From Xylocopa sonorina (Eukaryota; Arthropoda; Insecta; Hymenoptera; Apidae): a stretch of DNA of 64,000 nucleotides. The stretch covers positions 3,447,795 through 3,511,794 of the forward strand of contig NC_135205.1 of the NCBI RefSeq assembly GCF_050948175.1, written 5' to 3'. A model generated the notes under the pieces. That model made no database searches, was not told the DNA's origin, and saw only the letters and a list, made by a program, of their open reading frames with translations. Of this stretch, positions 1 through 7,740 are shown piece after piece. Positions within the stretch are counted from its first letter, which is position 1. Each line of letters begins with the position of its first letter. A program made the position numbers and the translations under genes.

Positions 1-1930
1 TTTCCCTTAATCTCCTCTCGACGATCCTTTTTCTTGCTACTCGTATAATCGAAGCATGAAATCCCCTTTCCACCGCGAGCCAGTTAACCGGCGAGTTTAT
101 TTTCATATCGACGCAGGCGCTTCTTTCCTCGATGCGGTATTACCTTTTTTTTAACACCCCATATATCTGGCTGGCTCGAAAGAAGAAATCTCCGGTAACC
201 GGGGCCCCGTGAGCATTTTAATTCCGTTCTAAAAACCGGCCCCAGAATTAATAACCGTGGCCGTAACGCGCAATTAAAAGCGAAGAATATCGACCGTCCG
301 GATTTCAGCTTAACGAGCGCCTTCCCGAGATTAAATACGATCAAATTAGTGTCCACTCGGCCGGGTATTTATTTCCGGTCATCCGGTAACAGGTCGCTCG
401 GATTCCCAAGCGAAACCACCGAAAGAAACGGCTCCCAATCTCGGGGTCCGGAAAGTGATCATTGTTGCTCTCCGGGTCGCACGATTAAAGACGCCATTCG
501 CCGTCTCGCTGGTCCCGCTGGTCCCGCTGCTCCACACGTAAGAACCATCAAAAGCGGACCAACTGAGCGTCATCGTTTACCCGGGCGGAGGGATAAAACC
601 GGCCAATCTACACGGAGAGGCCTCTGTCCCCGTCCCTTTTCAGGTCGAGCCGATAAAAGTCACTTTATACGAACGTTACACCGTCCACGGCACCGGTGGA
701 CAGCGAAGAAAAGGGGTTGCGACGGTAGGAGTGGAAGCGACCGTCACAGTCGCGCTTGGTAGAAAGAGAAACAGGTACGTTCGCCCGTTTTAATCGCTAA
801 TCGCCAATTACCTGGATCGTCCCGCGGCCCAAACCCCCAGAAGCATTTTAACGAGCCGCCGTGTCGCCTGGCCCGGAATTTCACTTCTGCCTAGCCGGCT
901 TCCAAGCGTCCACCGAACCACTCCAGGCCCCTCGTCTCTCTTTCTCCCGTCCCGCCTCGTAACGCTCCTCTACCTTCTCCAATCCGTAGGTGAATCGCCG
1001 CTCTTCCCGGCTCTGTCTCGCCTCTCAGTCGCTTGTAACTTTCGAGCGTCCCGCGCGAGTGTGTGCGTGCGCGCGCCCGTACCAATTAGCGCATACTTGG
1101 GGCCCACGGTGTTCGGGACCGGGCAACGTTGGACACCGCTTTCGGTGGCCGTGCCTCCACGCAGAAACCACGGAATGGGACGAATCGCTCCAAGGTCGCT
1201 ATTTCACGCTTCGTCTCGGCGTCCTCTTCAAAAACGCCCTCTTAGCCGAGCTCGAGGTGAAGCCATGGGCGAGGATCGCGTCGGGACGCAGTCGATGGGG
1301 TCTCGCGTACCAGACGACGATTAGTCGTTGCCTCGAAGAGGAAGGATCGAACTGAGGGTTATCCAAGGAGTTACCTGGGACTATGTTTCTGATAAACTCG
1401 AGGACACTGAATAGCGGGATTATCGCTCGAGGTTAGGGGGAAAATGGATGGATTTGCGACGAGAATTTCCTTCAGATTTTCGTAACGGTTCTGCCGGGCT
1501 GTTCCACGGCGCAGGATTAAGTATACACCACGGTGGGAGCTAAGTAATAACTGCCAATGGAATTAGAGACGCCGCACGGTCGCGCATGCTGGATGGGTTA
1601 TACGTGACTGTACGTACAGCGCGATTTTTATCGATGAATTGATGATGGGGGATATCTATAGACACGGAAGCGTGGTGCAGGAAGAGTCGTCTGGTACCGG
1701 TGTTTAAGGTTTTTTTCTTATCGAGAAAATCGTCGTAGAGGTTCGTCTACCCAGGTGTTAACTCGATGACGCTGAAAACTTGCACGAGAATTAACGTACC
1801 TGCATAAGTACTATGATCGAACGGACAAAGCTGTCAACGACACGTGATAGTCGCGATTCGATTGTCTCGCGTTCGATCTGTCATTTTCCGTTACTGGTCG
1901 AACCTCGAAAAATTCTTCGTGTCAAAAATT
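1..1930. other. Intergenic DNA, no gene recognised
   Basis: Open frames here (for example 349-762 +) have arginine- and serine-rich, low-information translations typical of CpG-rich non-coding DNA. I see no family motif, no splice-linked exon chain and no RNA gene. A GC-rich stretch from about 830 to 1340 contains a short GT/GC alternation near 1060-1075. Part of the right end is presumably the upstream region of the gene starting at 2010. Confidence 0.6.
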
Positions 1931-1935
1931 TCACT

Positions 1936-1942
1936 TATAAAA
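1936..1942 (+). promoter_or_regulatory. Candidate TATA box of the 244-aa gene
   Basis: TATAAAA lies 68-74 bp upstream of the ATG at 2010. A start site about 30 bp downstream of it would leave a leader of roughly 40 nt. This is a match by eye only; no Initiator or DPE could be confirmed. Confidence 0.4.
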
Positions 1943-2009
1943 CCTGTCATCGACCCTCTTCCGACCTCTCAAACGATCCTAACCGCCTTCGATACGATTC
2001 AACAGCAAG

Positions 2010-2744
2010 ATGTCCTGCTTTGGTGGTAGTGACGAGCAAATCTACATGGTGGAGATGCTGATCCACAGGTTGATGCTGACGAACAGCAAGATCAAAGACA
2101 TTGGTGAACACCCAATTGTGGTGAAGATCAAATTCCTCGACTTCCCAGTGTTCGAGATCACGCGCGAGGACTTCTACTCGCTAAAACCGCCACCCCCTAC
2201 CGAGGATGGCACCTTTCACTTCATGATAGGCAGAAGCTGCCTGTTCGTGAAGCAACCGAAGGATCTGGTAAGGGAATTGCAGTCCACGTTGATAAAGGTC
2301 GGTGTATTTCGTATGGGTGACACGTATCCCGTAGCTGAGACCGAGATCACTCTGCCTGGTTGCCTGTGCGATCAAGTAGCGATGGCTCAGAACGATCCTG
2401 AGAATCTGCCAAAGCCGTTCATGGTGAAAGGTAGCTTCAATCTGTTGGACCCTGGCGAGAATCCATCTGGAACGTTGGAGATGGAAATGAGATTGTTATG
2501 TTTCGGTCGATCGATCATGACCCACTACGAACTGCATCCCAAGTTCTTTGGGTTCAAGAACACGGGCCAGGAAAGGGAATACTGCGTTAGGCGTTTGGTA
2601 CCGCCTTTGGAGAAGGAAGTGTCTGAATACCCGGATAGAACGACGCTAGACGAGCTCAAAGGGATTGTAAAAGAGAAATTAACGCGAAAGGGAAGAAGAA
2701 AGGGTGGAAAAGGAAAGAAGGATAAAAAGAAGGGCAAGAAGTGA
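2010..2744 (+). CDS. MAP10_N/DUF4497-like protein, short paralog (244 aa, intronless)
   Basis: Function is unknown. The first ~200 residues resemble the N-terminal domain of microtubule-associated protein 10 (MAP10_N, DUF4497), which is probably a beta-rich, C2-like fold. Visible landmarks are a hydrophobic opening strand (YMVEMLIHRL, about 12-21), SCLF at 76-79, a CLC cysteine pair at 118/120 and a CFG motif near 164. The same landmarks appear in the same order in the next gene, so the two are tandem paralogs 282 bp apart on one strand. The final ~20 residues are almost all Lys, Gly and Arg, a highly basic tail. The start was chosen because it is the first ATG after a plausible TATA box and sits just before the conserved strand. 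The whole product is one uninterrupted exon. Vertebrate MAP10 is several times longer, so this is a domain-only version. The MAP10_N assignment comes from recognising motifs, not from a profile search. Confidence 0.82.
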   Translation: MSCFGGSDEQIYMVEMLIHRLMLTNSKIKDIGEHPIVVKIKFLDFPVFEITREDFYSLKPPPPTEDGTFHFMIGRSCLFVKQPKDLVRELQSTLIKVGVFRMGDTYPVAETEITLPGCLCDQVAMAQNDPENLPKPFMVKGSFNLLDPGENPSGTLEMEMRLLCFGRSIMTHYELHPKFFGFKNTGQEREYCVRRLVPPLEKEVSEYPDRTTLDELKGIVKEKLTRKGRRKGGKGKKDKKKGKK

Positions 2745-3026
2745 GCCATTTTTAAAGAATGGTTTACGAGACGATCACACGTTATAGAAACTTTGTCGAT
2801 GAATTCTGCTGCTGGTACGTGTTGTTATGGTAACCGTATGCAATCAATTAGACATGAAATTAATCGATCGAACGCGTTGGCGCGGTTAGGTTCGTACACT
2901 TATTGGGCGTAAAACGATCACAAAATTAATGGCGCGTTTCGGCTAAACGTCTCCACAGTATTCACCGCGAGTTCGCAACCCTTCTAAATTCCTGTGCAAC
3001 GAACACCGAACAAGGCATAACGAAAA

Positions 3027-6000
3027 ATGGCCCTGAAAAAGAAGACCGCCAAACCGAAAAGGGAGCAACTTTATATGCTGGAGGTCCTCGTCGATCAATT
3101 GACTTTAAAACCTGAAATACCGGACGTCAAAATTGAAGATTTACTAGTCTGCGCGAGATTCACCGATTTACCAGAGTACGAGATAAATATCCCCAAAAAT
3201 GGAGAAGCGAATGAAACTTCGAGCGATTCTAAATCTCGAAAATCGTGTTTGTTCGCTAAAACGCCTAGTTGCCTTATCAGAGCGATAAGATGGTCGCCTC
3301 TGACTTTGGAACTTTATCGTAAGGATTCTGCTTGTCCAGAGAAAAGTCGTTTGTTTCTGGGCACAACTAGGATCACTTTGCCTACGTGCATGTGCAACCA
3401 CGTAGCTTCGACTCAAAATAAAACCGACGGACTATCCACAGCGTGCGTAGTGAAGGATTCATTCGATCTAACCGGTCCTAATGGGAAAGTATCCGGTAGG
3501 ATAACTGTAATTCTGAGATTATCGTGTTTCGGAAGTTCCATCATCGAACAGTTCTCTCTGAGCGGTAAATCGTTCATGCTGGAGGATTCGCCGCTCCAGA
3601 AGTTTCTGTGCACTTACATTTCCCCGGAAAAATCGAAGGACGAGGAGCGTTCAAGGAACGAAGAGGGTACCGACAAACCGTTACTGAAGCGGCCAGATTC
3701 CCCTCCGCGCATTTCCATGGACGATCCTGCGTTCAAGACCTTGACCTCGGCCGAAAAGCTGAACGATCCAAGGTACAGGGAGTTGATCTACACGGCCTAT
3801 CCTGACGAACCTACCTGCTGTTGTTTGCCCACTGATCGAGCGAAGCATCCCATGGAATGCCGTTCCGGTTGCAATCGTCCTTGCTGCATGAAACTGAGAA
3901 ACCCTGATTTACTGTCCACGCGAGAAGATCGACGCGTAGAGGACACATTAGCCAATACCTACTGCGTGAACAATCTGCTGCCCGCGTTGCACGCGCTGAA
4001 ACAGGATTCACCCTGTGGTAAACAGTCGAGGTTGAGAGGCGGCGGTGACATAGAGCAGATTTACACCACGACCGGCTACAGATGGGCCAGCCACGATACG
4101 GATTACATCTGGGACGATGAAAAAGCGAATCGAGATATTAGAATGGAAGGTGGCGGCGAGGAGAAAGGTATGGCCAGCTGTAGTTGCTCTGGTGGTCCAG
4201 TGATGGTTCCGCCACGAAAAGCGTCGTCTCAAGACAAGGACGTGGTAGCGATCTTCGACGCTTGCACTCCTCGCGTGACGTCCACTGGGGCGAAGCCTAC
4301 TTGCGTTTGTCCTGGGAAGGATGCGAAACTGCCACGAGGCGCTGCCAAGTGTATGAAACAGCCTTGCATGGGGATAGACTGTTTGATCAGAGCGTTCAAA
4401 GATGCGCAGGACTTTGTCGATTCCATCGGGAAAGTGCCTGGCTTGCCAGGGCTCGGTTTAATGGATCCATCGGAGAGTCCTTACTTTGGTAGAGATTTGG
4501 ACAGAGACTACGTAGTCCAGGAACAACCATCGGAGAAGAGAAAGACGCCAGCTGGAAGCGCTCACGCAGGACCAGGGACGTCAGCGCCTACTTGCACCGC
4601 TCCGTGCAGTGTACAAGGAAAATTCGTCGACGATGCACGATCTCACGTATCCCCTTACACGTCCTCGATCCCGCGAGGAATTAACGTGCCACCTCGTTTG
4701 GGGATCGTTCGCGAGGCCATACCTGTTTTACCAGAAGTTGGCTCGACGACCGTGTCCACGAAACATCGGAAAAAGGACGAGAAGAAGGACGAGAAGACGG
4801 ACAAGCAGCTGGACCCCGCGTCTTCCGTGTTAATGGAGGCGGAGGTGGGTCCTTGTGGTGAGCCAAAATGCAAATCGAGACGAAAGAAGCCTGCGGACAA
4901 TGGTAGCATGGATCAGAGTTCCACTCATATCTCCAGCAGAATGAGGGCCAGTGCGAAGCATGCAGCTAACCGGAAAGCTCGTGGCAAGGGAAAGAAGGCA
5001 TCGAAAGGGCCTCTGAAACGTCGTGCCCCGAAGTCGCGTGCTCAACGAGACCATCGTGGTCACCAGCAAACGAAAGCAACGGATCCGCCAGCTGATTACA
5101 GAGAGAGAGCCTTAGGACCTGGTGGCGACCGCGTCACTTCCCTGCAATCCCCGATCCCAGTCAGCAAACGGGTAATGCGATACGTGTACTTCGTCGGTGA
5201 TTATTATCCAGGGACCACTTTCGGCCACAGAAATTGCATCGAGCTGCGTATGAGGGTCCCAGCGAATATGGGATGGTTATGGACTTCTATGGAGACGGCG
5301 GGGAAGTTGAAACCACGCATCGGCTGGAGACCAGGTGCCATCGGTCGTTACCTGTACGAGATGTTGCAAGACGCGAAAGAGAATTCCTTGGCCATCGAAG
5401 AAGAGTACGAGACGCTGGAAAGAGCTGACGGAAAATCGGGGAAAGTTGATCGCGCGAGATTCGAGCGTGGAAGAGGCGATCGTGGAAGACTCGAGCGTGG
5501 CCGTCTCGATCGCGGAAGGGGCGATCGAGGAAGAATTACTGAACGCGCGAGATCGGTACCCTCGCGACAGAGGAGCGGCACCAGACGTCAACGAAGTGGA
5601 AGGCCCATGAGTTACCAAGGAATGCAGAAGCAATCGAAAATGGAAGGGGAAGAGGATGGACCAGAACCACCGCCGACGTTGCATATTCATAGGAAGGACG
5701 GCACCTATTATGTGACGATGTATCCTATCAGGCAGGAAACATCTGGGGAGGAGCCCCGTTTATCTGAACCGATGAAACCGCTGCAATTTAAGATCGTGAA
5801 GAACAAAGACGAGGCTTCCGACGCGTCCAGCTCCACGGCGTCCGATATGGAGATCGAATTCTCACCTCCCGCGGCGGTCGCCAGGTATCGCAAAAAGCCT
5901 GACGTTATTCACGTCGATACTCAAGTTCGCCAGCAAGAAATTATAGACGCTTATAAAGCGGAAGAGCTTAAGAAGAAGGGCAGAAGGGGCAGAAGAGCCA

Positions 6001-6062
6001 GGGAAGAGGAGAGGAGGAGGGAGAAGAAGAAAAATTCATCGGGGACTTCCATTAAAAAGTAA
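3027..6062 (+). CDS. MAP10_N/DUF4497-like protein, long paralog (1011 aa, intronless)
   Basis: Function is unknown. A cilium, sperm or microtubule role is possible only by analogy with MAP10. The N-terminal ~200 residues repeat the layout of the upstream gene: YMLEVLVDQL at 16-25, SCLF at 73-76, a CMC cysteine pair at 121/123 and a CFG motif near 172. A cysteine cluster follows at about 261-293 (CCC then CxxxC and CC), then a low-complexity Lys/Glu region near 570-600 and a basic region near 640-690. A compact aromatic-rich block at about 717-800 (YVYFVGDYYPG, then GWLW and IGWRPGAIGRYLYE) looks like a second folded segment. An RG/RD-type repeat at about 806-842 and a strongly basic C-terminus complete the protein. 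The context AAAATGG favours this start. Length is close to vertebrate MAP10. The 3,036-bp frame is uninterrupted, which is good evidence that the gene is functional. Relationship to arthropod DUF4776/DUF4788 proteins was considered but cannot be tested here. Confidence 0.85.
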   Translation: MALKKKTAKPKREQLYMLEVLVDQLTLKPEIPDVKIEDLLVCARFTDLPEYEINIPKNGEANETSSDSKSRKSCLFAKTPSCLIRAIRWSPLTLELYRKDSACPEKSRLFLGTTRITLPTCMCNHVASTQNKTDGLSTACVVKDSFDLTGPNGKVSGRITVILRLSCFGSSIIEQFSLSGKSFMLEDSPLQKFLCTYISPEKSKDEERSRNEEGTDKPLLKRPDSPPRISMDDPAFKTLTSAEKLNDPRYRELIYTAYPDEPTCCCLPTDRAKHPMECRSGCNRPCCMKLRNPDLLSTREDRRVEDTLANTYCVNNLLPALHALKQDSPCGKQSRLRGGGDIEQIYTTTGYRWASHDTDYIWDDEKANRDIRMEGGGEEKGMASCSCSGGPVMVPPRKASSQDKDVVAIFDACTPRVTSTGAKPTCVCPGKDAKLPRGAAKCMKQPCMGIDCLIRAFKDAQDFVDSIGKVPGLPGLGLMDPSESPYFGRDLDRDYVVQEQPSEKRKTPAGSAHAGPGTSAPTCTAPCSVQGKFVDDARSHVSPYTSSIPRGINVPPRLGIVREAIPVLPEVGSTTVSTKHRKKDEKKDEKTDKQLDPASSVLMEAEVGPCGEPKCKSRRKKPADNGSMDQSSTHISSRMRASAKHAANRKARGKGKKASKGPLKRRAPKSRAQRDHRGHQQTKATDPPADYRERALGPGGDRVTSLQSPIPVSKRVMRYVYFVGDYYPGTTFGHRNCIELRMRVPANMGWLWTSMETAGKLKPRIGWRPGAIGRYLYEMLQDAKENSLAIEEEYETLERADGKSGKVDRARFERGRGDRGRLERGRLDRGRGDRGRITERARSVPSRQRSGTRRQRSGRPMSYQGMQKQSKMEGEEDGPEPPPTLHIHRKDGTYYVTMYPIRQETSGEEPRLSEPMKPLQFKIVKNKDEASDASSSTASDMEIEFSPPAAVARYRKKPDVIHVDTQVRQQEIIDAYKAEELKKKGRRGRRAREEERRREKKKNSSGTSIKK
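5440..5560 (+). repeat. Coding minirepeat: Arg-Gly/Asp/Glu repeat in the 1011-aa protein
   Basis: Within the long paralog, codons for units of the type ERGRGDRGR and ERGRLDRGR are repeated, with near-repeats of gatcgtggaag and gagcgtgg at DNA level. The segment (about residues 806-842) is extremely charged and probably disordered. It resembles RG/RD-rich nucleic-acid- or tubulin-binding tails, but no function can be assigned. Confidence 0.7.
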
Positions 6063-6424
6063 AAGTAAATACGTCCGCTCGATAAGGCAACTGAAGTACG
6101 AATTTCCACGTAGTACGAACTTCTGCGAAGCTGAGAATTTCTACGATATCTAAGGCGGTGTCGATAAAAGCCACGAGACCCGTGGCTGATTCTAGAAACA
6201 CATTTTTGCCCGCTTTATCTCATAGATAACCGAAATGTTTACATTTCTTTCAAACGAGACGCGCGTCTTCGATGCGCACTCGAGATTGCGCGTTTCAGTT
6301 TGATGTCGTGCGCGGCATCTGCGGGTGTCCGTTGCGCATGTTCGCCGAAACATTACCGACGGGAGTTAAACAATCGCGTGGAGTCGAACGTTGGCCGCAC
6401 CATTGCGCGTAACGGATAAATATC
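6063..6424. promoter_or_regulatory. Spacer with presumed NUDT14 promoter
   Basis: This 362-bp gap holds the 3' end of the long MAP10_N-like gene and the presumed promoter of the NUDT14 gene. An AGTAAA hexamer directly follows the upstream stop and could act as a variant poly(A) signal. No TATA box is obvious. The interval 6250-6400 is CpG-rich (gcgcgt, cgcgtaac words), consistent with a housekeeping-type promoter, but I cannot place the start site. Confidence 0.35.
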
Positions 6425-7578
6425 ATGGCAGAGGGGAAAGAAAAGGAGGATATACGGCAGAGAATGCTGGATGTGCGAGAAATGCGCGTGGGAGAATGCC
6501 CGTCGGATTCACCGTGGATCAGACCCGTTCGGATACATTACCAACAAGATGGCGAACGTAAAGACTGGGACGTGGTAAGGGCACACGACGGTGTGAGTAT
6601 AATTATCTACAACACCAGCCGAAAGAAGCTTGTGTTCGTCCGACAATTTCGTCCGGCGTTTTTTTATACGTTTCTACCGGAGAAACATGGACCGGTTGAC
6701 CTTCGACAATATCCTCCGACGATGGGCTTGACCCTAGAACTTTGCGCCGGTATCGTGGATAAGGACAAACCACTTGTCGAGATCGCGAGGGACGAAGTAA
6801 GAGAAGAATGTGGATACGAAGCACCAGCGAAGGACTTTAAATATATCATTACATTCAGGTCTGTCGATTGACAAAATAGTTGTTGGTTAAAATCGTCTGT
6901 TAAACTTGTGAGATATATGGAATGTCATTGTTTTGTCTCGTGACATTGTAAGGGGTGTCGTAGGTGATACGTCATCGTGTCGTCTGCATACGCGCGTGTA
7001 TCGTACCGTTGTTTCCATTTTCGCATTTGCGTCTGCTTTTCTTTTCTGTGCACGTGTAAAATATGTCACATTAAACGAGAATGATAATAAGTATAATTGG
7101 CGCTTGTAGTCTGTTTTGTATGGTTAGTGTATATATTTTTTTTTATGGATTGATTGTAGGTACGTCTCTACTTCAGTCTGCAAGCATACGCTCTTCTATG
7201 TGGAAGTTACAGATGAGATGCATATACATCCTGGTAAGCTTGATTATAAATATAATTACTTTGAAATTGTTCTCTTTGAAATGATATTCTTCTCATCGCT
7301 ATTAGGAATAGCAATAAATACAATATGATATTTATTTATTTAATATGATAATGTTCAATAAATTGCTTTGGAAAAATCCTGTTCCTTGTCCTTAAATTTG
7401 AGTAATTCGTCAAATTAAAGGAGGGGGTGCTGCATCTGAAGGGGAGCTTATCGAAGTGGTGGAACTAAGCATCCCAGAAGTAAAAGAGTACATCAATTCC
7501 GAGGAAGTTCAAAGTCCTCCATGTTTACTGTATGGTATAACCTGGTTTTTAGCTAACAAACCTGAACACTGTTCCTAA
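6425..7578 (+). CDS. Uridine diphosphate glucose pyrophosphatase (Nudix hydrolase, NUDT14 family)
   Basis: This cytosolic Nudix enzyme is expected to hydrolyse UDP-glucose and ADP-ribose-type nucleotide sugars. Three exons join in frame: 6425-6858, 7160-7233 and 7421-7578 (stop TAA 7576-7578). The introns of 301 and 187 bp have GT and AG ends. The product is 221 aa, matching the ~222 aa of human NUDT14. Exon 1 carries the N-terminal beta-rich part and the Nudix box from G109 to Y131, with the catalytic helix ending DEVREECGY; E127 and E128 are the expected metal ligands. As in vertebrate NUDT14 the box departs from the strict GX5EX7REUXEEXGU pattern. Exon 2 supplies HTLFYVEVTDE and exon 3 supplies GGGAASEGELIEVVEL and YGITWFLA, all typical of the family C-terminus. 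The start was chosen from its context (atcATGG) and fit to family length. The gene converges on Atg6. Confidence 0.9.
6859..7159 (+). other. NUDT14 intron 1
   Basis: The donor is CAG|GTCTGT and the acceptor TTGTAG|GTACG. Removing it restores the frame after a phase-2 exon end and joins ITF to RYVSTS, continuing the family alignment. Without splicing, translation ends after three more residues. A downstream TTCAG at 7172-7176 is a possible alternative acceptor but would remove residues and break phase. Confidence 0.8.
7234..7420 (+). other. NUDT14 intron 2
   Basis: The donor is CCTG|GTAAGC and the acceptor ATTAAAG|GAGGG. The join gives a phase-1 boundary inside a Gly run (PGGGAASEGE) that matches the Gly-rich loop before the GELIEVV block of NUDT14 proteins. 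The intron is strongly AT-rich compared with its exons. Confidence 0.8.
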
Positions 7579-7628
7579 CTGACACTTATAAAAAGTTGTT
7601 TAAAATAAGTATTACCGAACAGAATCAA

Positions 7629-7634
7629 AATAAA
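7629..7634 (+). terminator. NUDT14 poly(A) signal
   Basis: AATAAA lies 51 bp after the NUDT14 stop codon. Cleavage 10-30 nt downstream would fall at about 7645-7665, on top of the opposing Atg6 signal. Confidence 0.6.
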
Positions 7635-7653
7635 AGGTTTTCCTTTAACTGAG

Positions 7654-7659
7654 TTTATT
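7654..7659 (-). terminator. Atg6 poly(A) signal
   Basis: TTTATT on the + strand reads AATAAA on the - strand, 82 bp after the Atg6 stop codon at 7741. It lies only 19 bp from the opposing NUDT14 signal, so the two mature 3' ends are predicted to meet or overlap. Confidence 0.6.
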
Positions 7660-7740
7660 TACAAACAACGTGTATGTACATAAGTGAGTGTAAAAGATGT
7701 ATGATTAAGACTGGGTGAATTTGCATAAATTAACATCAAG

